64,000 nucleotides of DNA from Gallionella sp. GTDB taxonomy: Bacteria > Pseudomonadota > Gammaproteobacteria > Burkholderiales > Gallionellaceae. Shown piece by piece: positions 55,136-63,620 of this stretch (position 1 is its first letter; every line of letters starts with the position of its first letter). The stretch spans positions 1-64,000 of the forward strand of contig JAHFRA010000013.1 of the NCBI GenBank assembly GCA_023259035.1, in the 5' to 3' direction. The translations under genes were made by a program, and so were the position numbers. Below the pieces are notes generated by a model. That model saw only the letters and a program-made list of their open reading frames with translations. It had not been told where the DNA came from and searched no databases.

Positions 55136-56542
55136 ATGGAAAAAATGAACGTCGCGCAATTTGCCACTGAGCTAGGATTATCGATCCAATTATTATTGGA
55201 TCAGTTGAACGCGGCAGGAATATCCAAGCTGGAACCAACCGACTTCATTGCTGAAAAAGACAAGTTGCAATTGTTGATGTATTTGCGCAGTGCGCGCGTA
55301 GAGGATACTAAAGAAAGCATTGAAGAGGTAGGGGAAGATGGCAAGCCAGTCGGAGTTGAAGAGGAAACGATTGCGCTTTCTAATGAGCCGTTCGACCCTG
55401 ACTCCATTTCCATTGAGCCAAAAGTTGTCGCAATGGATCTCTTGCTCCGACGCTTAAGGCAAGGCTCAATAAGATTGGCACCAAACTTTCAGAGAAGATT
55501 CGTCTGGGATGAAGAGCGATGCAGTCAGCTTATTGAATCTCTGATGTTGAGGATTCCACTGCCAATGTTCTACGTTGCCGCCAACGAAGACGGGAGCTGG
55601 GATGTCGTCGATGGTCTTCAGCGGCTTACGACGATTCGTGATTTCTTACTTGGTGGAGAGATAGGCACGAATGGCAAAAAGACTGTTCCGGACGCAACTC
55701 CATTTGCTCTTACGAATCTCGAATTCTGGGGTGCTCGCTTCAATAATAAGACCTTTGCGGCAATAGAAAAAGATCAAGCGCATGCTCGAATTGTGAACAA
55801 CATCATGGAAACTGAGATGCGTTTCACGGTGATTAATCCTGGCACCCCAGAAGAAGTTAAAAGAAATATCTTTAAACGAATAAATACTGGAGGTATGCCA
55901 CTAACGGCCCAAGAAATTCGACATGCACTTTATCAAGGACAGGCATCAGATTTCTTGAAGGAGCTTGCAGTAAACGAGAAATTCTTGGCAGCTACCGACA
56001 ACTCGATTAAAGACAGCCGTATGGCTGCACGGGAACTCGTATTACGTTTCTTGGCTTTTTATATTCATGGTGATAAGCAATATACGGATGACATGGACGT
56101 ATTTCTCAGTAATACCATGAGAGTAATTAACCGTGCTCCACATATTACGGATGAAGTCATGAAGAGCATATTCCGCAATTACTCTACTGTAAAAATTCGC
56201 CCCTTTACCAGAGAAGTCCTAACAAGCAAATTCGAACTTGCCATGGAACGGAGCAAGATGTTTTTCAAACGTTACGCCTTCCGTAAGGCGACTCCAGGAT
56301 ACATGAGGACTCCGATTAACAAAGCATTATTTGAGTCCTGGGCCAACATTTTTGCAGAGATGTCGGCGGAGGATTTTGATGCTCTCTTGGCCAAGCAAGA
56401 CCGTTTCTATTCTGAATACTTGAAACTACTCAGAGACGATGAATTTGATAGGGCCATTAGTCGGGATTCCTCATCGGTTATTAGCTCGCTTAATCGCTAT
56501 AAAAAATTGCGAGAACTAATTAATAACACGTTAATAGGCTGA
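55136..56542 (+). CDS. DUF262 protein with an IF-2-like N-terminal domain
   Basis: A 468-residue protein. The N-terminus (about residues 1-55; MNVAQFATELGLSIQLLLDQ, LNAAGISK, EKDKLQLLMYLRS) closely resembles the N-terminal domain of betaproteobacterial translation factor IF-2. After an acidic linker (about 57-95) comes DUF262 (about 100-330), the ParB/Srx-like nucleotide-hydrolase fold of GmrSD-type systems. It carries NFQRRFVWDEERCSQLIESL (about 118-137) and VVDGLQRLTTIRDFL (about 157-171), where the usual DGQQR is DGLQR. The C-terminal part is helical. It is followed two bases later by an AAA ATPase gene. DUF262 proteins are common in defence loci; the N-terminal fusion is unusual. Confidence 0.88.
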   Translation: MEKMNVAQFATELGLSIQLLLDQLNAAGISKLEPTDFIAEKDKLQLLMYLRSARVEDTKESIEEVGEDGKPVGVEEETIALSNEPFDPDSISIEPKVVAMDLLLRRLRQGSIRLAPNFQRRFVWDEERCSQLIESLMLRIPLPMFYVAANEDGSWDVVDGLQRLTTIRDFLLGGEIGTNGKKTVPDATPFALTNLEFWGARFNNKTFAAIEKDQAHARIVNNIMETEMRFTVINPGTPEEVKRNIFKRINTGGMPLTAQEIRHALYQGQASDFLKELAVNEKFLAATDNSIKDSRMAARELVLRFLAFYIHGDKQYTDDMDVFLSNTMRVINRAPHITDEVMKSIFRNYSTVKIRPFTREVLTSKFELAMERSKMFFKRYAFRKATPGYMRTPINKALFESWANIFAEMSAEDFDALLAKQDRFYSEYLKLLRDDEFDRAISRDSSSVISSLNRYKKLRELINNTLIG

Positions 56543-56544
56543 AT

Positions 56545-57603
56545 ATGCTTACTGAAATCGAAATCAACGGGTTCAAGTCATTCAAGTCCAAACAGATTCC
56601 TCTTCGTCCTCTAACTTTATTGTGTGGTCTAAATAATAGCGGTAAGAGTTCGGTTATCCAAGCTCTCAGAATGTTCTGTAATAGCTATCAAGGTGACTCG
56701 CCCTTGTTAACGGGACATGGCTCAATTGAAGAGATTCGCTCACGTCTCGTCGCGCCGACTGATGCCATATCATTCTCATGCCGGAGTATTGAAAAGAGTG
56801 CGACATTTTCACTAAATGAAAATGTCTCAGTGAGGCCCGATTGGGCACCTTTGAGCTGCTATTTATCGGCTGATAGATGGGGCCCAAAAATATTGCATCC
56901 TCTGGATAGGCATTTAGGAGAACTCCCATCCATCGGGGATCATGGTGAATATGTAATTGGCTTCTTGGACGAGCTTCGATATCTCATCGTGCCAGATCAG
57001 CTTCATCATGAATTGGCTCAAGGTAAAATACTCGCGTATCAACTAGAAGCATGGCTCAACGAAATCGCTCCGGGTATTGATCTGTTCTATGAAACAGATT
57101 CAAAACGAGATTCTACACACATAGAGTTCAATACTTTTCGGCCAACGAATGTCGGTTTTGGCCTTAGCTATTGCCTTCCAATTTTTGCCGCTATTTTAGG
57201 GATGGCTTCAACAAGACCAGCTACCGGCTGGGAGAGTTCATGGGGGCCAAAATGGGAGGCCGAAAAGTCGAATCGGGGCATGCTCGTCATGATCGAGAAT
57301 CCTGAGGCCCACCTTCACCCGAGCGGTCAAACGGCGCTAGGTCGATTGATTGCTCTTGGCGCAAAGTGTGGACTTCAGCTAATCATCGAAACACAAAGTG
57401 ATCATCTTATGGATGGCATAAGACTAGCCGTTAAGAACGATGTTTTGACCCCAGACCAAGTGGCATTTCACTACCTGTCGATGACAAAGGAAGGTGAAAC
57501 AAATATCGAAACTCCAAAGCTTCACGCAAACGGGAAATTGGAATATTGGCCAAAAGGCTTTTTCGATCAGACATTGATTAACCGCACGAATCTGGCTCGT
57601 TAA
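56545..57603 (+). CDS. AAA family ATPase (DUF3696 type)
   Basis: A 352-residue ABC/RecF-like ATPase. MLTEIEINGFKSFKSKQIPL begins the fold and LCGLNNSGKSSVIQAL is Walker A (about residues 27-42). The Walker B and signature region is LVMIENPEAHLHPSGQTALG (about 248-267), followed by LQLIIETQSDHLMDGIRLAV (about 275-294) with the H/D switch. The C-terminal KLHANGKLEYWPKGFFDQ matches the DUF3696 end. It resembles OLD-like and Septu-like defence ATPases but lacks a TOPRIM domain. It lies in the middle of a three-gene unit with DUF262 upstream (2 bases) and a HigB-like protein downstream (8 bases). Confidence 0.88.
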   Translation: MLTEIEINGFKSFKSKQIPLRPLTLLCGLNNSGKSSVIQALRMFCNSYQGDSPLLTGHGSIEEIRSRLVAPTDAISFSCRSIEKSATFSLNENVSVRPDWAPLSCYLSADRWGPKILHPLDRHLGELPSIGDHGEYVIGFLDELRYLIVPDQLHHELAQGKILAYQLEAWLNEIAPGIDLFYETDSKRDSTHIEFNTFRPTNVGFGLSYCLPIFAAILGMASTRPATGWESSWGPKWEAEKSNRGMLVMIENPEAHLHPSGQTALGRLIALGAKCGLQLIIETQSDHLMDGIRLAVKNDVLTPDQVAFHYLSMTKEGETNIETPKLHANGKLEYWPKGFFDQTLINRTNLAR

Positions 57604-57611
57604 GTCATGTA

Positions 57612-58499
57612 ATGGAACACAATTTTGTATTCAATACACTTAGCTTTCCTGCTGCCAGCAAAGAAGAAGCATATAGACTGTTGTTGGATTCTGCAAAGGG
57701 AATGCTTGCAGTTCGCTCTAACAAAGATCGTATTGCGATTTATTCAGATGACCGTGACAACTGCCCAATAGCACCGGATTATTATTATCGCGACTTTATT
57801 TCACAACTTGGAGAGCAGCATGAGGATGATCTTCAACTTTCCCTTATGGAAATTGACGATAAGACGCCAATGCTTGATTGCCTCTCCGATGAGCTCTTTA
57901 ATGAAATAGCTTCATCTACCTTTTATTTCCCCAATGAAGCATATGATGGCTCCGTTGATGTTTTGGCTATGGCTTGGCACCTTGATGCCACTCTACTGAG
58001 TATCGCAACAATAAATAAGTGGCGGGAAAATGAAGTTGAATTTGCGCAATTTAGTGAGGGTCAGCCACCCACTGGACGCTCATATCTTCGCAACATCTCG
58101 TGCGAGGAGCACGGAAATTTTATTAGGCAACAATATCTAGCTGAAGCTGAGACCCCGTTAGAGAAATTGTTCCCAAGGTGTCTATTTAGCCAGGATTTCT
58201 TGGCGTGGGTTCATCAGCTACCCAATGATGTTTTAAAGCGTGTTGTAAATAAAATTACCTTGGCTGATGCAAAGCAATTCCAAGGTGGAGAGCCACTCTT
58301 CAAAACTCTCCATAATGCTGATGGAATCCGTGAAATTCGATTCAGTGCAGTACAGGGCGGCGCAGTTAGGATTTTATTCCGAGTGCTTTTAGGCAATCAG
58401 TCAGCGATCCTTTTCGGATTTATTAAAAAGAGTGATAACGAAGGCTACGATGAGGCCATTGAATCTGCAAAAACCAATTTGAATCGGATACTTCAATAG
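57612..58499 (+). CDS. Protein of unknown function with a HigB/Gp49-like C-terminal domain
   Basis: A 295-residue protein. The first about 195 residues match nothing I know; they are acidic, with no membrane segment. The C-terminal about 95 residues resemble phage Gp49/HigB (RelE-superfamily) toxins: LKRVVNKITLADAKQF, GIREIRFSAVQGGAVRILFR, NQSAILFGFIKKSDN, EAIESAKTNLNRIL. These toxins are ribonucleases acting on translating mRNA. No XRE-type antitoxin gene is adjacent. As the third gene of the DUF262-ATPase unit it may be the effector, restrained by its own N-terminal domain or by the ATPase; that is inference. Base composition is AT-richer than the surroundings. Confidence 0.82.
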   Translation: MEHNFVFNTLSFPAASKEEAYRLLLDSAKGMLAVRSNKDRIAIYSDDRDNCPIAPDYYYRDFISQLGEQHEDDLQLSLMEIDDKTPMLDCLSDELFNEIASSTFYFPNEAYDGSVDVLAMAWHLDATLLSIATINKWRENEVEFAQFSEGQPPTGRSYLRNISCEEHGNFIRQQYLAEAETPLEKLFPRCLFSQDFLAWVHQLPNDVLKRVVNKITLADAKQFQGGEPLFKTLHNADGIREIRFSAVQGGAVRILFRVLLGNQSAILFGFIKKSDNEGYDEAIESAKTNLNRILQ

Positions 58500-58899
58500 C
58501 TTTCTGGATTTCCCTCACTTTCGTAGACACGTTCTGAATGTCTGGTTTCGGCAAAACTGAACTTCTGGAATGTGTCGGGAACTGCCATTCGCCAAGTGCA
58601 GACTCCGGGCAACCTGAATAAAATTCCTGAGTGAAAACTCGGATGATGGCTTTCTTGCTGTAAGTTCAGCGAGTCGAGTAGCCGCAAGGTGCCAAGCGTC
58701 CCTTCGTATTTCCTATTACCGGGAATTCGCAAGCTGTCAGCGCTGTTGCGTAAGCAACAGAGAGCTCTCGAAAACTTGTCTCGCAAACCTCGTTATATCT
58801 TTCTCCTCTTGACGGCATTTCGCCATGAGTGCACCATTTAAAAAGCAATGGGCAAGAAATACTGTTGCAATTCATTAACAACAAAAGGGGATTAAGAAT
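58500..58899. other. 400-base region without a supported gene
   Basis: A small perfect hairpin (CTGTTGC-GTAA-GCAACAG, 58743-58760) is present. A 97-codon minus-strand frame (58493-58786) has unnatural composition and no domain. Composition and odd motifs suggest a non-coding repeat or remnant at the right edge of the island. Nothing else is recognised. Confidence 0.5.
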
Positions 58900-59208
58900 A
58901 TGTTCAACAAGCTTCTATTATCAATGGCGATGATCGCGTCAATGTCTTTATTTCCGCAAGTATCATTTGCAGAGAATGCAAATTTTGGCGGCAAATCGGA
59001 ATCGCTAAGCCCGGAGGACAAGTTTGCCGAGGTGAAGCAGAAAGCTGAGGCTGGCAGTTCAAAAGATCAATTAAGTCTCGGCCGGATGTATCACAATGGT
59101 GTCGGTGTAGCCAAGGATGACGCAAAGGCGGCGGAGTGGTGGAAAAAAGCGGCTGCGCAGGGTAATGAAATCGCGCAGGAGGCTCTCAAAGGCCTTAATG
59201 CAAAATAA
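58900..59208 (+). CDS. Small secreted Sel1-repeat protein
   Basis: A 102-residue protein. The signal peptide MFNKLLLSMAMIASMSLFPQ VSFA ends at Ala-Glu (cleavage about residue 24). One and a half Sel1-like (TPR-type) repeats follow: EAGSSKDQLSLGRMYHNGVG and VAKDDAKAAEWWKKAAAQGN (about residues 53-93). It is periplasmic. It is shorter than typical Sel1 proteins and may act as a small adaptor. AAAAGGGGATTAAGAAT supplies the ribosome site. A terminator follows the gene. Confidence 0.88.
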   Translation: MFNKLLLSMAMIASMSLFPQVSFAENANFGGKSESLSPEDKFAEVKQKAEAGSSKDQLSLGRMYHNGVGVAKDDAKAAEWWKKAAAQGNEIAQEALKGLNAK

Positions 59209-59242
59209 ACATTCAGTTCCAGGGAAACGCTGACAAGTAGTT

Positions 59243-59285
59243 AAATGACGGCTCCGCGGCAAGCTGCGGGGCCGTCATTTTCTCT
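59243..59285 (+). terminator. Terminator after the Sel1-repeat gene
   Basis: AATGACGGCTCCGC and GCGGGGCCGTCATT form a long stem (one mismatch) around GGCAAGCT, followed by TTCTC. It is 35 bases past the stop. Confidence 0.75.
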
Positions 59286-59451
59286 GTACGATTTAAACTC
59301 CAAGCGTGAAACTATATCGGTGTTGCAGCTTTACTACCGTTGAATTTCAACTTTTCTGTTGACGGCTTGCGCAGTAAGTCACCTTCCCTGATGCGCGAGC
59401 GTGGCGCTACCCGTATAATTCGGCCATTGTAAATTCAAGTGGCTGCCGATC

Positions 59452-59862
59452 ATGCTATGGGTTAAGGCGTTTCACATTATTTTCGTCGTGAGCTGGTTCG
59501 CCGGGTTGTTCTATCTGCCACGCATTTTCGTCAACCACGCGATGGCGACCGAGCCTGCCGAGATCGCGCGGCTGAAGCTGATGGAGGGCAAGCTGTACCG
59601 CTTTGTCACGCCGATCGGTGTGCTGGCGATCATCTTCGGTTTCTGGCTGTGGTTCGGCTATGGCTTCTCCGGCGGCTGGCTGCACGCCAAGACCGCGCTG
59701 GTGATGCTGCTGGCGGGTTATCACCTGTACTGCGGTCATCTGGTGAAGCTGTTCGCGCAAGACCGCAACACGCGCAGCCATGTCTGGTTCCGTTTCTTCA
59801 ATGAGGTGCCGGTGCTGGTGCTCATTGCAGTGGTCATCCTCGTCGTCGTTAAGCCTTTCTGA
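59452..59862 (+). CDS. hemJ: Protoporphyrinogen IX oxidase HemJ-like (CopD family) membrane protein
   Basis: A 136-residue four-helix membrane protein. MLWVKAFHIIFVVSWFAGLF carries the conserved His of HemJ, and KLYRFVTPIGVLAIIFGFWL and WLHAKTALVMLLAGYHLYCG (second His) match the family. HemJ oxidises protoporphyrinogen IX in haem synthesis in bacteria lacking HemG/HemY. The alternative label 'CopD family' reflects the same fold. The next gene starts four bases after its stop. Confidence 0.88.
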   Translation: MLWVKAFHIIFVVSWFAGLFYLPRIFVNHAMATEPAEIARLKLMEGKLYRFVTPIGVLAIIFGFWLWFGYGFSGGWLHAKTALVMLLAGYHLYCGHLVKLFAQDRNTRSHVWFRFFNEVPVLVLIAVVILVVVKPF

Positions 59863-59865
59863 TTC

Positions 59866-61005
59866 ATGCCGGATTTTTTCGCTCCCTGCCCGCGCGGCCT
59901 TGAAGCCGTCTTGTGCGGCGATCTTGAAACACTCGGCGCACAGAACGTGCGCGGCACCGAAGGCGGCGTGCATTTCTCCGGCGACTGGCCGCTGTGCTAT
60001 CGCGCCAACCTGGAGAGCCGCATCGCCAGCCGCATTTTGTGGCGTGTCGCGGAAACGCAATACCGCAACGAACAGGATATTTACAAGGCAGTGTTCGACC
60101 TGCAATGGCAACGCTGGTTCGACGTGACCAACACGATCCGCGTGAACACTACGGCGATACGCTGTCCGCTGAAGAGCCTGGAGTTCATCACGCTGCTGGT
60201 CAAGGACGCCGTCTGCGACCGCTTCCGCGCGCACTGCAACGAGCGGCCCAGCGTGGACACGCTGCAACCGGACATTCGCATCCATGTGTTCATCGAGGAC
60301 AGCAAGCTGATGCTGTATCTGGATACCTCCGGCGACGCGTTGTTCAAGCGCGGCGTGCGCCAGCACACCAACATCGCGCCGATCCGGGAAAATCTGGCGG
60401 CGGGCATTTTGCGTCTGGCGAAATGGCAGCCCGGCACGCCGCTGCTCGACCCGATGTGCGGCAGCGGCACGTTCCTGATCGAGGCGGCGCAGATGTCTCT
60501 GAATATCCAGCCCGGCATCGCGCGCGGCTTCGCCTTCGAGAAGCTGAAAAATTTCGATGCCGCAACATGGAATGAAATGCGCGAACAGGCAATTGCCGCG
60601 CAACTGCCGGCCAGGCCGCTGGAAATTCACGGCAGCGATCTGTACGGCGATGCGTTGAAGGCTGTATGGCGCAATCTGGAGGAAGCGGGATTATCGGAAT
60701 GCGTGCAGCTCAAGCAGGCCAATATCTTGGAAATATCGGCCCCGGCGGAACACGGTGTGCTGGTGGCGAACCTGCCCTACGGCGAGCGCATGGGCGAACT
60801 GGACGAACTTGCGGAGCTATACCCGAAACTGGGCGATGCGCTGAAGAAGAAATTCGGCGGCTGGACGGCTTACCTTTTTACCGCCGACAAGGCCATTCTG
60901 AAGCTGATGCGCCTGTCGCCATCCAAACGCACCCCATTGTTCAATGGCGCGATCGAATGCCGCTTGCTGGAATATAGAATCGTGGCGGGCAGCAACCGCA
61001 AATAA
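59866..61005 (+). CDS. rlmL: 23S rRNA (guanine-N2) methyltransferase, RlmL-type (THUMP domain)
   Basis: A 379-residue protein with a THUMP RNA-binding domain (about residues 1-160; FAPCPRGLEAVLCGDLETLG) and an N6/N2-MTase domain (about 165-375). The SAM motif region is LLDPMCGSGTFLIEAAQMSL (about 193-212) and the catalytic NLPYGERM is at about 303-310. This matches the N-terminal half of E. coli RlmKL (RlmL, m2G2445 of 23S rRNA); the C-terminal RlmK half is absent, as in many bacteria. It directly follows hemJ. A single-domain homologue may be annotated YpsC/TrmN-like, so the exact target is inferred. Confidence 0.9.
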   Translation: MPDFFAPCPRGLEAVLCGDLETLGAQNVRGTEGGVHFSGDWPLCYRANLESRIASRILWRVAETQYRNEQDIYKAVFDLQWQRWFDVTNTIRVNTTAIRCPLKSLEFITLLVKDAVCDRFRAHCNERPSVDTLQPDIRIHVFIEDSKLMLYLDTSGDALFKRGVRQHTNIAPIRENLAAGILRLAKWQPGTPLLDPMCGSGTFLIEAAQMSLNIQPGIARGFAFEKLKNFDAATWNEMREQAIAAQLPARPLEIHGSDLYGDALKAVWRNLEEAGLSECVQLKQANILEISAPAEHGVLVANLPYGERMGELDELAELYPKLGDALKKKFGGWTAYLFTADKAILKLMRLSPSKRTPLFNGAIECRLLEYRIVAGSNRK

Positions 61006-61084
61006 TCCGGCAGAACAGAAAATCCCGCGCGATGGCATCAAAAGGGTTCGGTTTATTTTTTATCTGCCAGGCAAACAATTTGAA

Positions 61085-61160
61085 CCAACCACCTTTTACG
61101 ATTGCGGAGCTGTCACATGGCACAATGGGGCCAACCTCATTCCCGAAAGCATTTACGAAA
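61085..61160 (+). pseudogene. Remnant of a DUF2442-type gene
   Basis: One frame reads FYDCGAVTWHNGANLIPESIYE-like sequence (FYDCGAVTWHNGAN, then LIPESIYE). This matches the C-terminal 'W-PNGAD-x-P-x-x-LYE' block of DUF2442 proteins. The upstream half of the domain and a start codon are missing. It is therefore a gene fragment in the 315-base gap between rlmL and the MipA gene. Confidence 0.5.
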
Positions 61161-61320
61161 AATTCGTTGCGGCGGAGTGGGATGTATTTTGGATTGAAGC
61201 ATGGAACTTAATTCGAATCTGATTACTGCATCCTTGTTTGACGTGCCGGCTTGCTGGTGGAGGCCAAGGCGGTATGCTGGAAAAGGGCAAGATGCTGCTG
61301 CGGGGTTATTGGGTATTCAG

Positions 61321-62154
61321 ATGGGTTTCTTTAAAAGTATTTTTATCACCGCAGCGGCGAACATACTCATAGCATCTTCAGCAATCGCGGCGCAGGTTCC
61401 CCTGTGGGAGATCGGGGCTGGCGCCGCTTATATTGATTTTCCCCATTATCGCGGTTCAAATGAACGGCGAACCTATGTACTGCCGATACCTTATGTGATT
61501 TATCGCGGCGACCTTTTGAAGGTTGATCGCCAGCGGGTTCGTGGCATGCTTTTTCACACTGAAACGACAGAGTTGGATGTGAGTGTTAATGGCTCTGTGC
61601 CCGTCAGAAATAACGTGGCGCGGCAAGGCATGCCTAACCTTGATCCCACGTTTGAAATCGGACCAGCGTTAAATATATCGCTATACAAATCGGAATCAAA
61701 TCAGGCTCAAATGGAGTTGCGTTTGCCTCTGCGTTCGGTGATTGCCACTGATTTCTCCTACTTGCGCGATATCGGCTTAATGTTTCAGCCGCGATTGAAT
61801 CTCGACGTAAAGAATGTATTCGACCAAACCGGATGGAGTTTGGGGGTGGGCGCAAGCCCGATCTTTACCGACAGGCGATATAACCAGTATTTTTATGGTG
61901 TTGATTCCAACTATACCCGTCCGGATCGCCCTGTTTACACTGCCAGCGGCGGCTACGCAGGCAGCCAGTTGGTCGCTACGCTGACCAAGCGTTTTCCTGG
62001 CTACTGGGCAAGCGGATTTGTGAAATGGGACATGCTCAAGGGGGCGGCCTTTGAGGGAAGTCCGCTGGTGAAAAACAAAAAAACCGCCACCTTCGGTTTG
62101 GCTGTTTCCTGGGTCTTTGCAGAATCTTCGATTAGCGTGGAAGAGGATAACTAA
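61321..62154 (+). CDS. MipA/OmpV-family outer-membrane protein
   Basis: A 277-residue outer-membrane barrel protein. The signal peptide starts MGFFKSIFITAAANILIASS and is cleaved after AIAA (about residue 23). The mature start VPLWEIGAGAAYIDFPHYRG followed by RRTYVLPIPYVIYRGDLLKV is the classic MipA/OmpV pattern. Many alternating hydrophobic strands follow, including a C-terminal VSWVFAES. The open frame extends to 61201, but the added 40 residues lack a signal, so I use the ATG at 61321. MipA has been tied to murein synthesis scaffolding; others in the family are simple porin-like proteins. No regulated partner is adjacent. Confidence 0.88.
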   Translation: MGFFKSIFITAAANILIASSAIAAQVPLWEIGAGAAYIDFPHYRGSNERRTYVLPIPYVIYRGDLLKVDRQRVRGMLFHTETTELDVSVNGSVPVRNNVARQGMPNLDPTFEIGPALNISLYKSESNQAQMELRLPLRSVIATDFSYLRDIGLMFQPRLNLDVKNVFDQTGWSLGVGASPIFTDRRYNQYFYGVDSNYTRPDRPVYTASGGYAGSQLVATLTKRFPGYWASGFVKWDMLKGAAFEGSPLVKNKKTATFGLAVSWVFAESSISVEEDN

Positions 62155-62362
62155 AGTCGTCCCTCGCATGAACATAATTGGGCCTGGTCATGGTTAACGC
62201 AGTTGTGCATAAAGGATAGAAAATTCAACTGCACAACACCCAATAGCCATCACCGCCGCATCTCGACCAATGCCAGCTTTGGCGTCGAATCATCCGGGAT
62301 GATTGTCAAATGGTGCAGCCCGTTTGGCCGCAGGCTCGATCATTGATACTCATCATTTGATG

Positions 62363-62387
62363 GGCCGGAATTGGCATTCCAATGCCG
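62363..62387. terminator. Near-palindrome downstream of pilU
   Basis: CCGGAATTGGCATTCCAATG and CCGG form an imperfect self-complementary structure directly after the pilU stop. There is no clear T run. The remaining part of the 62155-62389 gap holds no gene I can support. Confidence 0.35.
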
Positions 62388-62389
62388 GA

Positions 62390-63526
62390 TCAGGTCATCT
62401 TCAGATGTTCCGTTCCGCTCATTACATCGCGATCCATGGAGCTCTTGCTTTGCAGCTTGATGCGCAGGCGCAGGTCATTCACCGAGTCGGCATTCTTCAG
62501 TGCGTCTTCATAAGAAATCGCACCGGACTCGAACAGATTGAACAGCGCACCGTCAAAAGTCTCCATGCCCAGTTCGCGCGACTTGGACATTACTTCCTTG
62601 ATGGCATTCACCTCGCCCTTGAAGATCATGTCGGCGATCAATGGGGAGTTGAGCATGATTTCAATCGCGGCGGCGCGCCCGACCCCATCTCTTTTTGGAA
62701 TCAGGCGCTGCGAAATGAGCGCCTTGATGTTCAGCGACAGGTCCATCAGCAGTTGCTCGCGGCGTTCTTCCGGGAAAAAGTTGATGATGCGATCCAGAGC
62801 CTGGTTGGCGCTGTTGGCGTGCAGCGTGGCCATGCACAAGTGACCGGTCTCGGCGAAGGCCACGGCATATTCCATGGTTTCGCGGTCGCGAATTTCGCCG
62901 ATCAGGATCACATCGGGCGCTTGGCGCAAGGTGTTTTTCAGCGCGTTGTGCCAGTTCTCGGTATCCACGCCGACCTCGCGATGGGTGATGATGCAGTTGA
63001 TGTGCTCGTGCACGTACTCCACCGGATCTTCGATCGTGATGATGTGCCCGTAGCTATTTTTGTTGCGATGGCCGAGCATCGCCGCCAGCGTGGTGGACTT
63101 GCCCGAACCGGTACCGCCGACCAGAATCACCAGGCCGCGCTTGGTCATCACGATGTCCTTGAGCACCGGGGGCATACCCATCTGGTCGAGATCGGGGATC
63201 TTGGTGGTGATGGTGCGCAACACCATGCCGACGCGCTGCTGCTGCATGAAAATATTGACGCGAAACCGGCCGATGCCGGGCGGGCTGATCGCGAAGTTGC
63301 ATTCGTGGGTCGCTTCAAATTCGGCGGCCTGGCGGTCGTTCATGATGGCGCGCGCCAGTTCCTGGGTATGCACCGGGGTCAGCGCCTGGGGGGATACCGG
63401 CGTCATTTTCCCATCCACCTTGAACGCCGGTGGAAAGCCGGACGTGACAAACAGGTCGGAAGCCTTTTTGCTGAGCATGCCGCGCAGCAGGTTATGTATC
63501 AGCTCGGTGGCCTGGTCTCTTTCCAT
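62390..63526 (-). CDS. pilU: Type IV pilus retraction ATPase PilU
   Basis: A 378-residue hexameric motor ATPase that helps PilT depolymerise type IV pili. Motifs are VILVGGTGSGKSTTLAAMLG (Walker A, about residues 133-152), HIITIEDPVEYVHEHINCII (Asp box), APDVILIGEIRDRETM (Walker B) and GHLCMATLHANSANQALDRI (His box). The ~20-residue C-terminal extension and MERDQATELIHNLLRGMLSK start separate PilU from PilT. It lies about 95 bases downstream of pilT, the usual pilT-pilU order. The retraction pair could serve the pilin at 12.5 kb and be controlled by the cAMP/c-di-GMP genes at 16.6-29.3 kb, but that link is inference. Confidence 0.95.
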   Translation of the reverse strand: MERDQATELIHNLLRGMLSKKASDLFVTSGFPPAFKVDGKMTPVSPQALTPVHTQELARAIMNDRQAAEFEATHECNFAISPPGIGRFRVNIFMQQQRVGMVLRTITTKIPDLDQMGMPPVLKDIVMTKRGLVILVGGTGSGKSTTLAAMLGHRNKNSYGHIITIEDPVEYVHEHINCIITHREVGVDTENWHNALKNTLRQAPDVILIGEIRDRETMEYAVAFAETGHLCMATLHANSANQALDRIINFFPEERREQLLMDLSLNIKALISQRLIPKRDGVGRAAAIEIMLNSPLIADMIFKGEVNAIKEVMSKSRELGMETFDGALFNLFESGAISYEDALKNADSVNDLRLRIKLQSKSSMDRDVMSGTEHLKMT

Positions 63527-63620
63527 GATAAAAAACTCCTTTATTATTAGAAGACAGAGATTTTGTTGCCGCTATGCGACAACCCATCTGTCCTCTGTAT
63601 TCTGTCCTCTGTCATCTGAA

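Noticed and set aside
58493-58786. 97-codon minus-strand frame right of the DUF262 island
   Set aside because: It overlaps the end of the HigB-like gene, has odd composition and no ribosome site. I describe the region as non-coding instead.
62303-63550. 415-codon plus-strand frame antisense to pilU
   Set aside because: pilU is unmistakable on the other strand; this frame has shadow-type composition.
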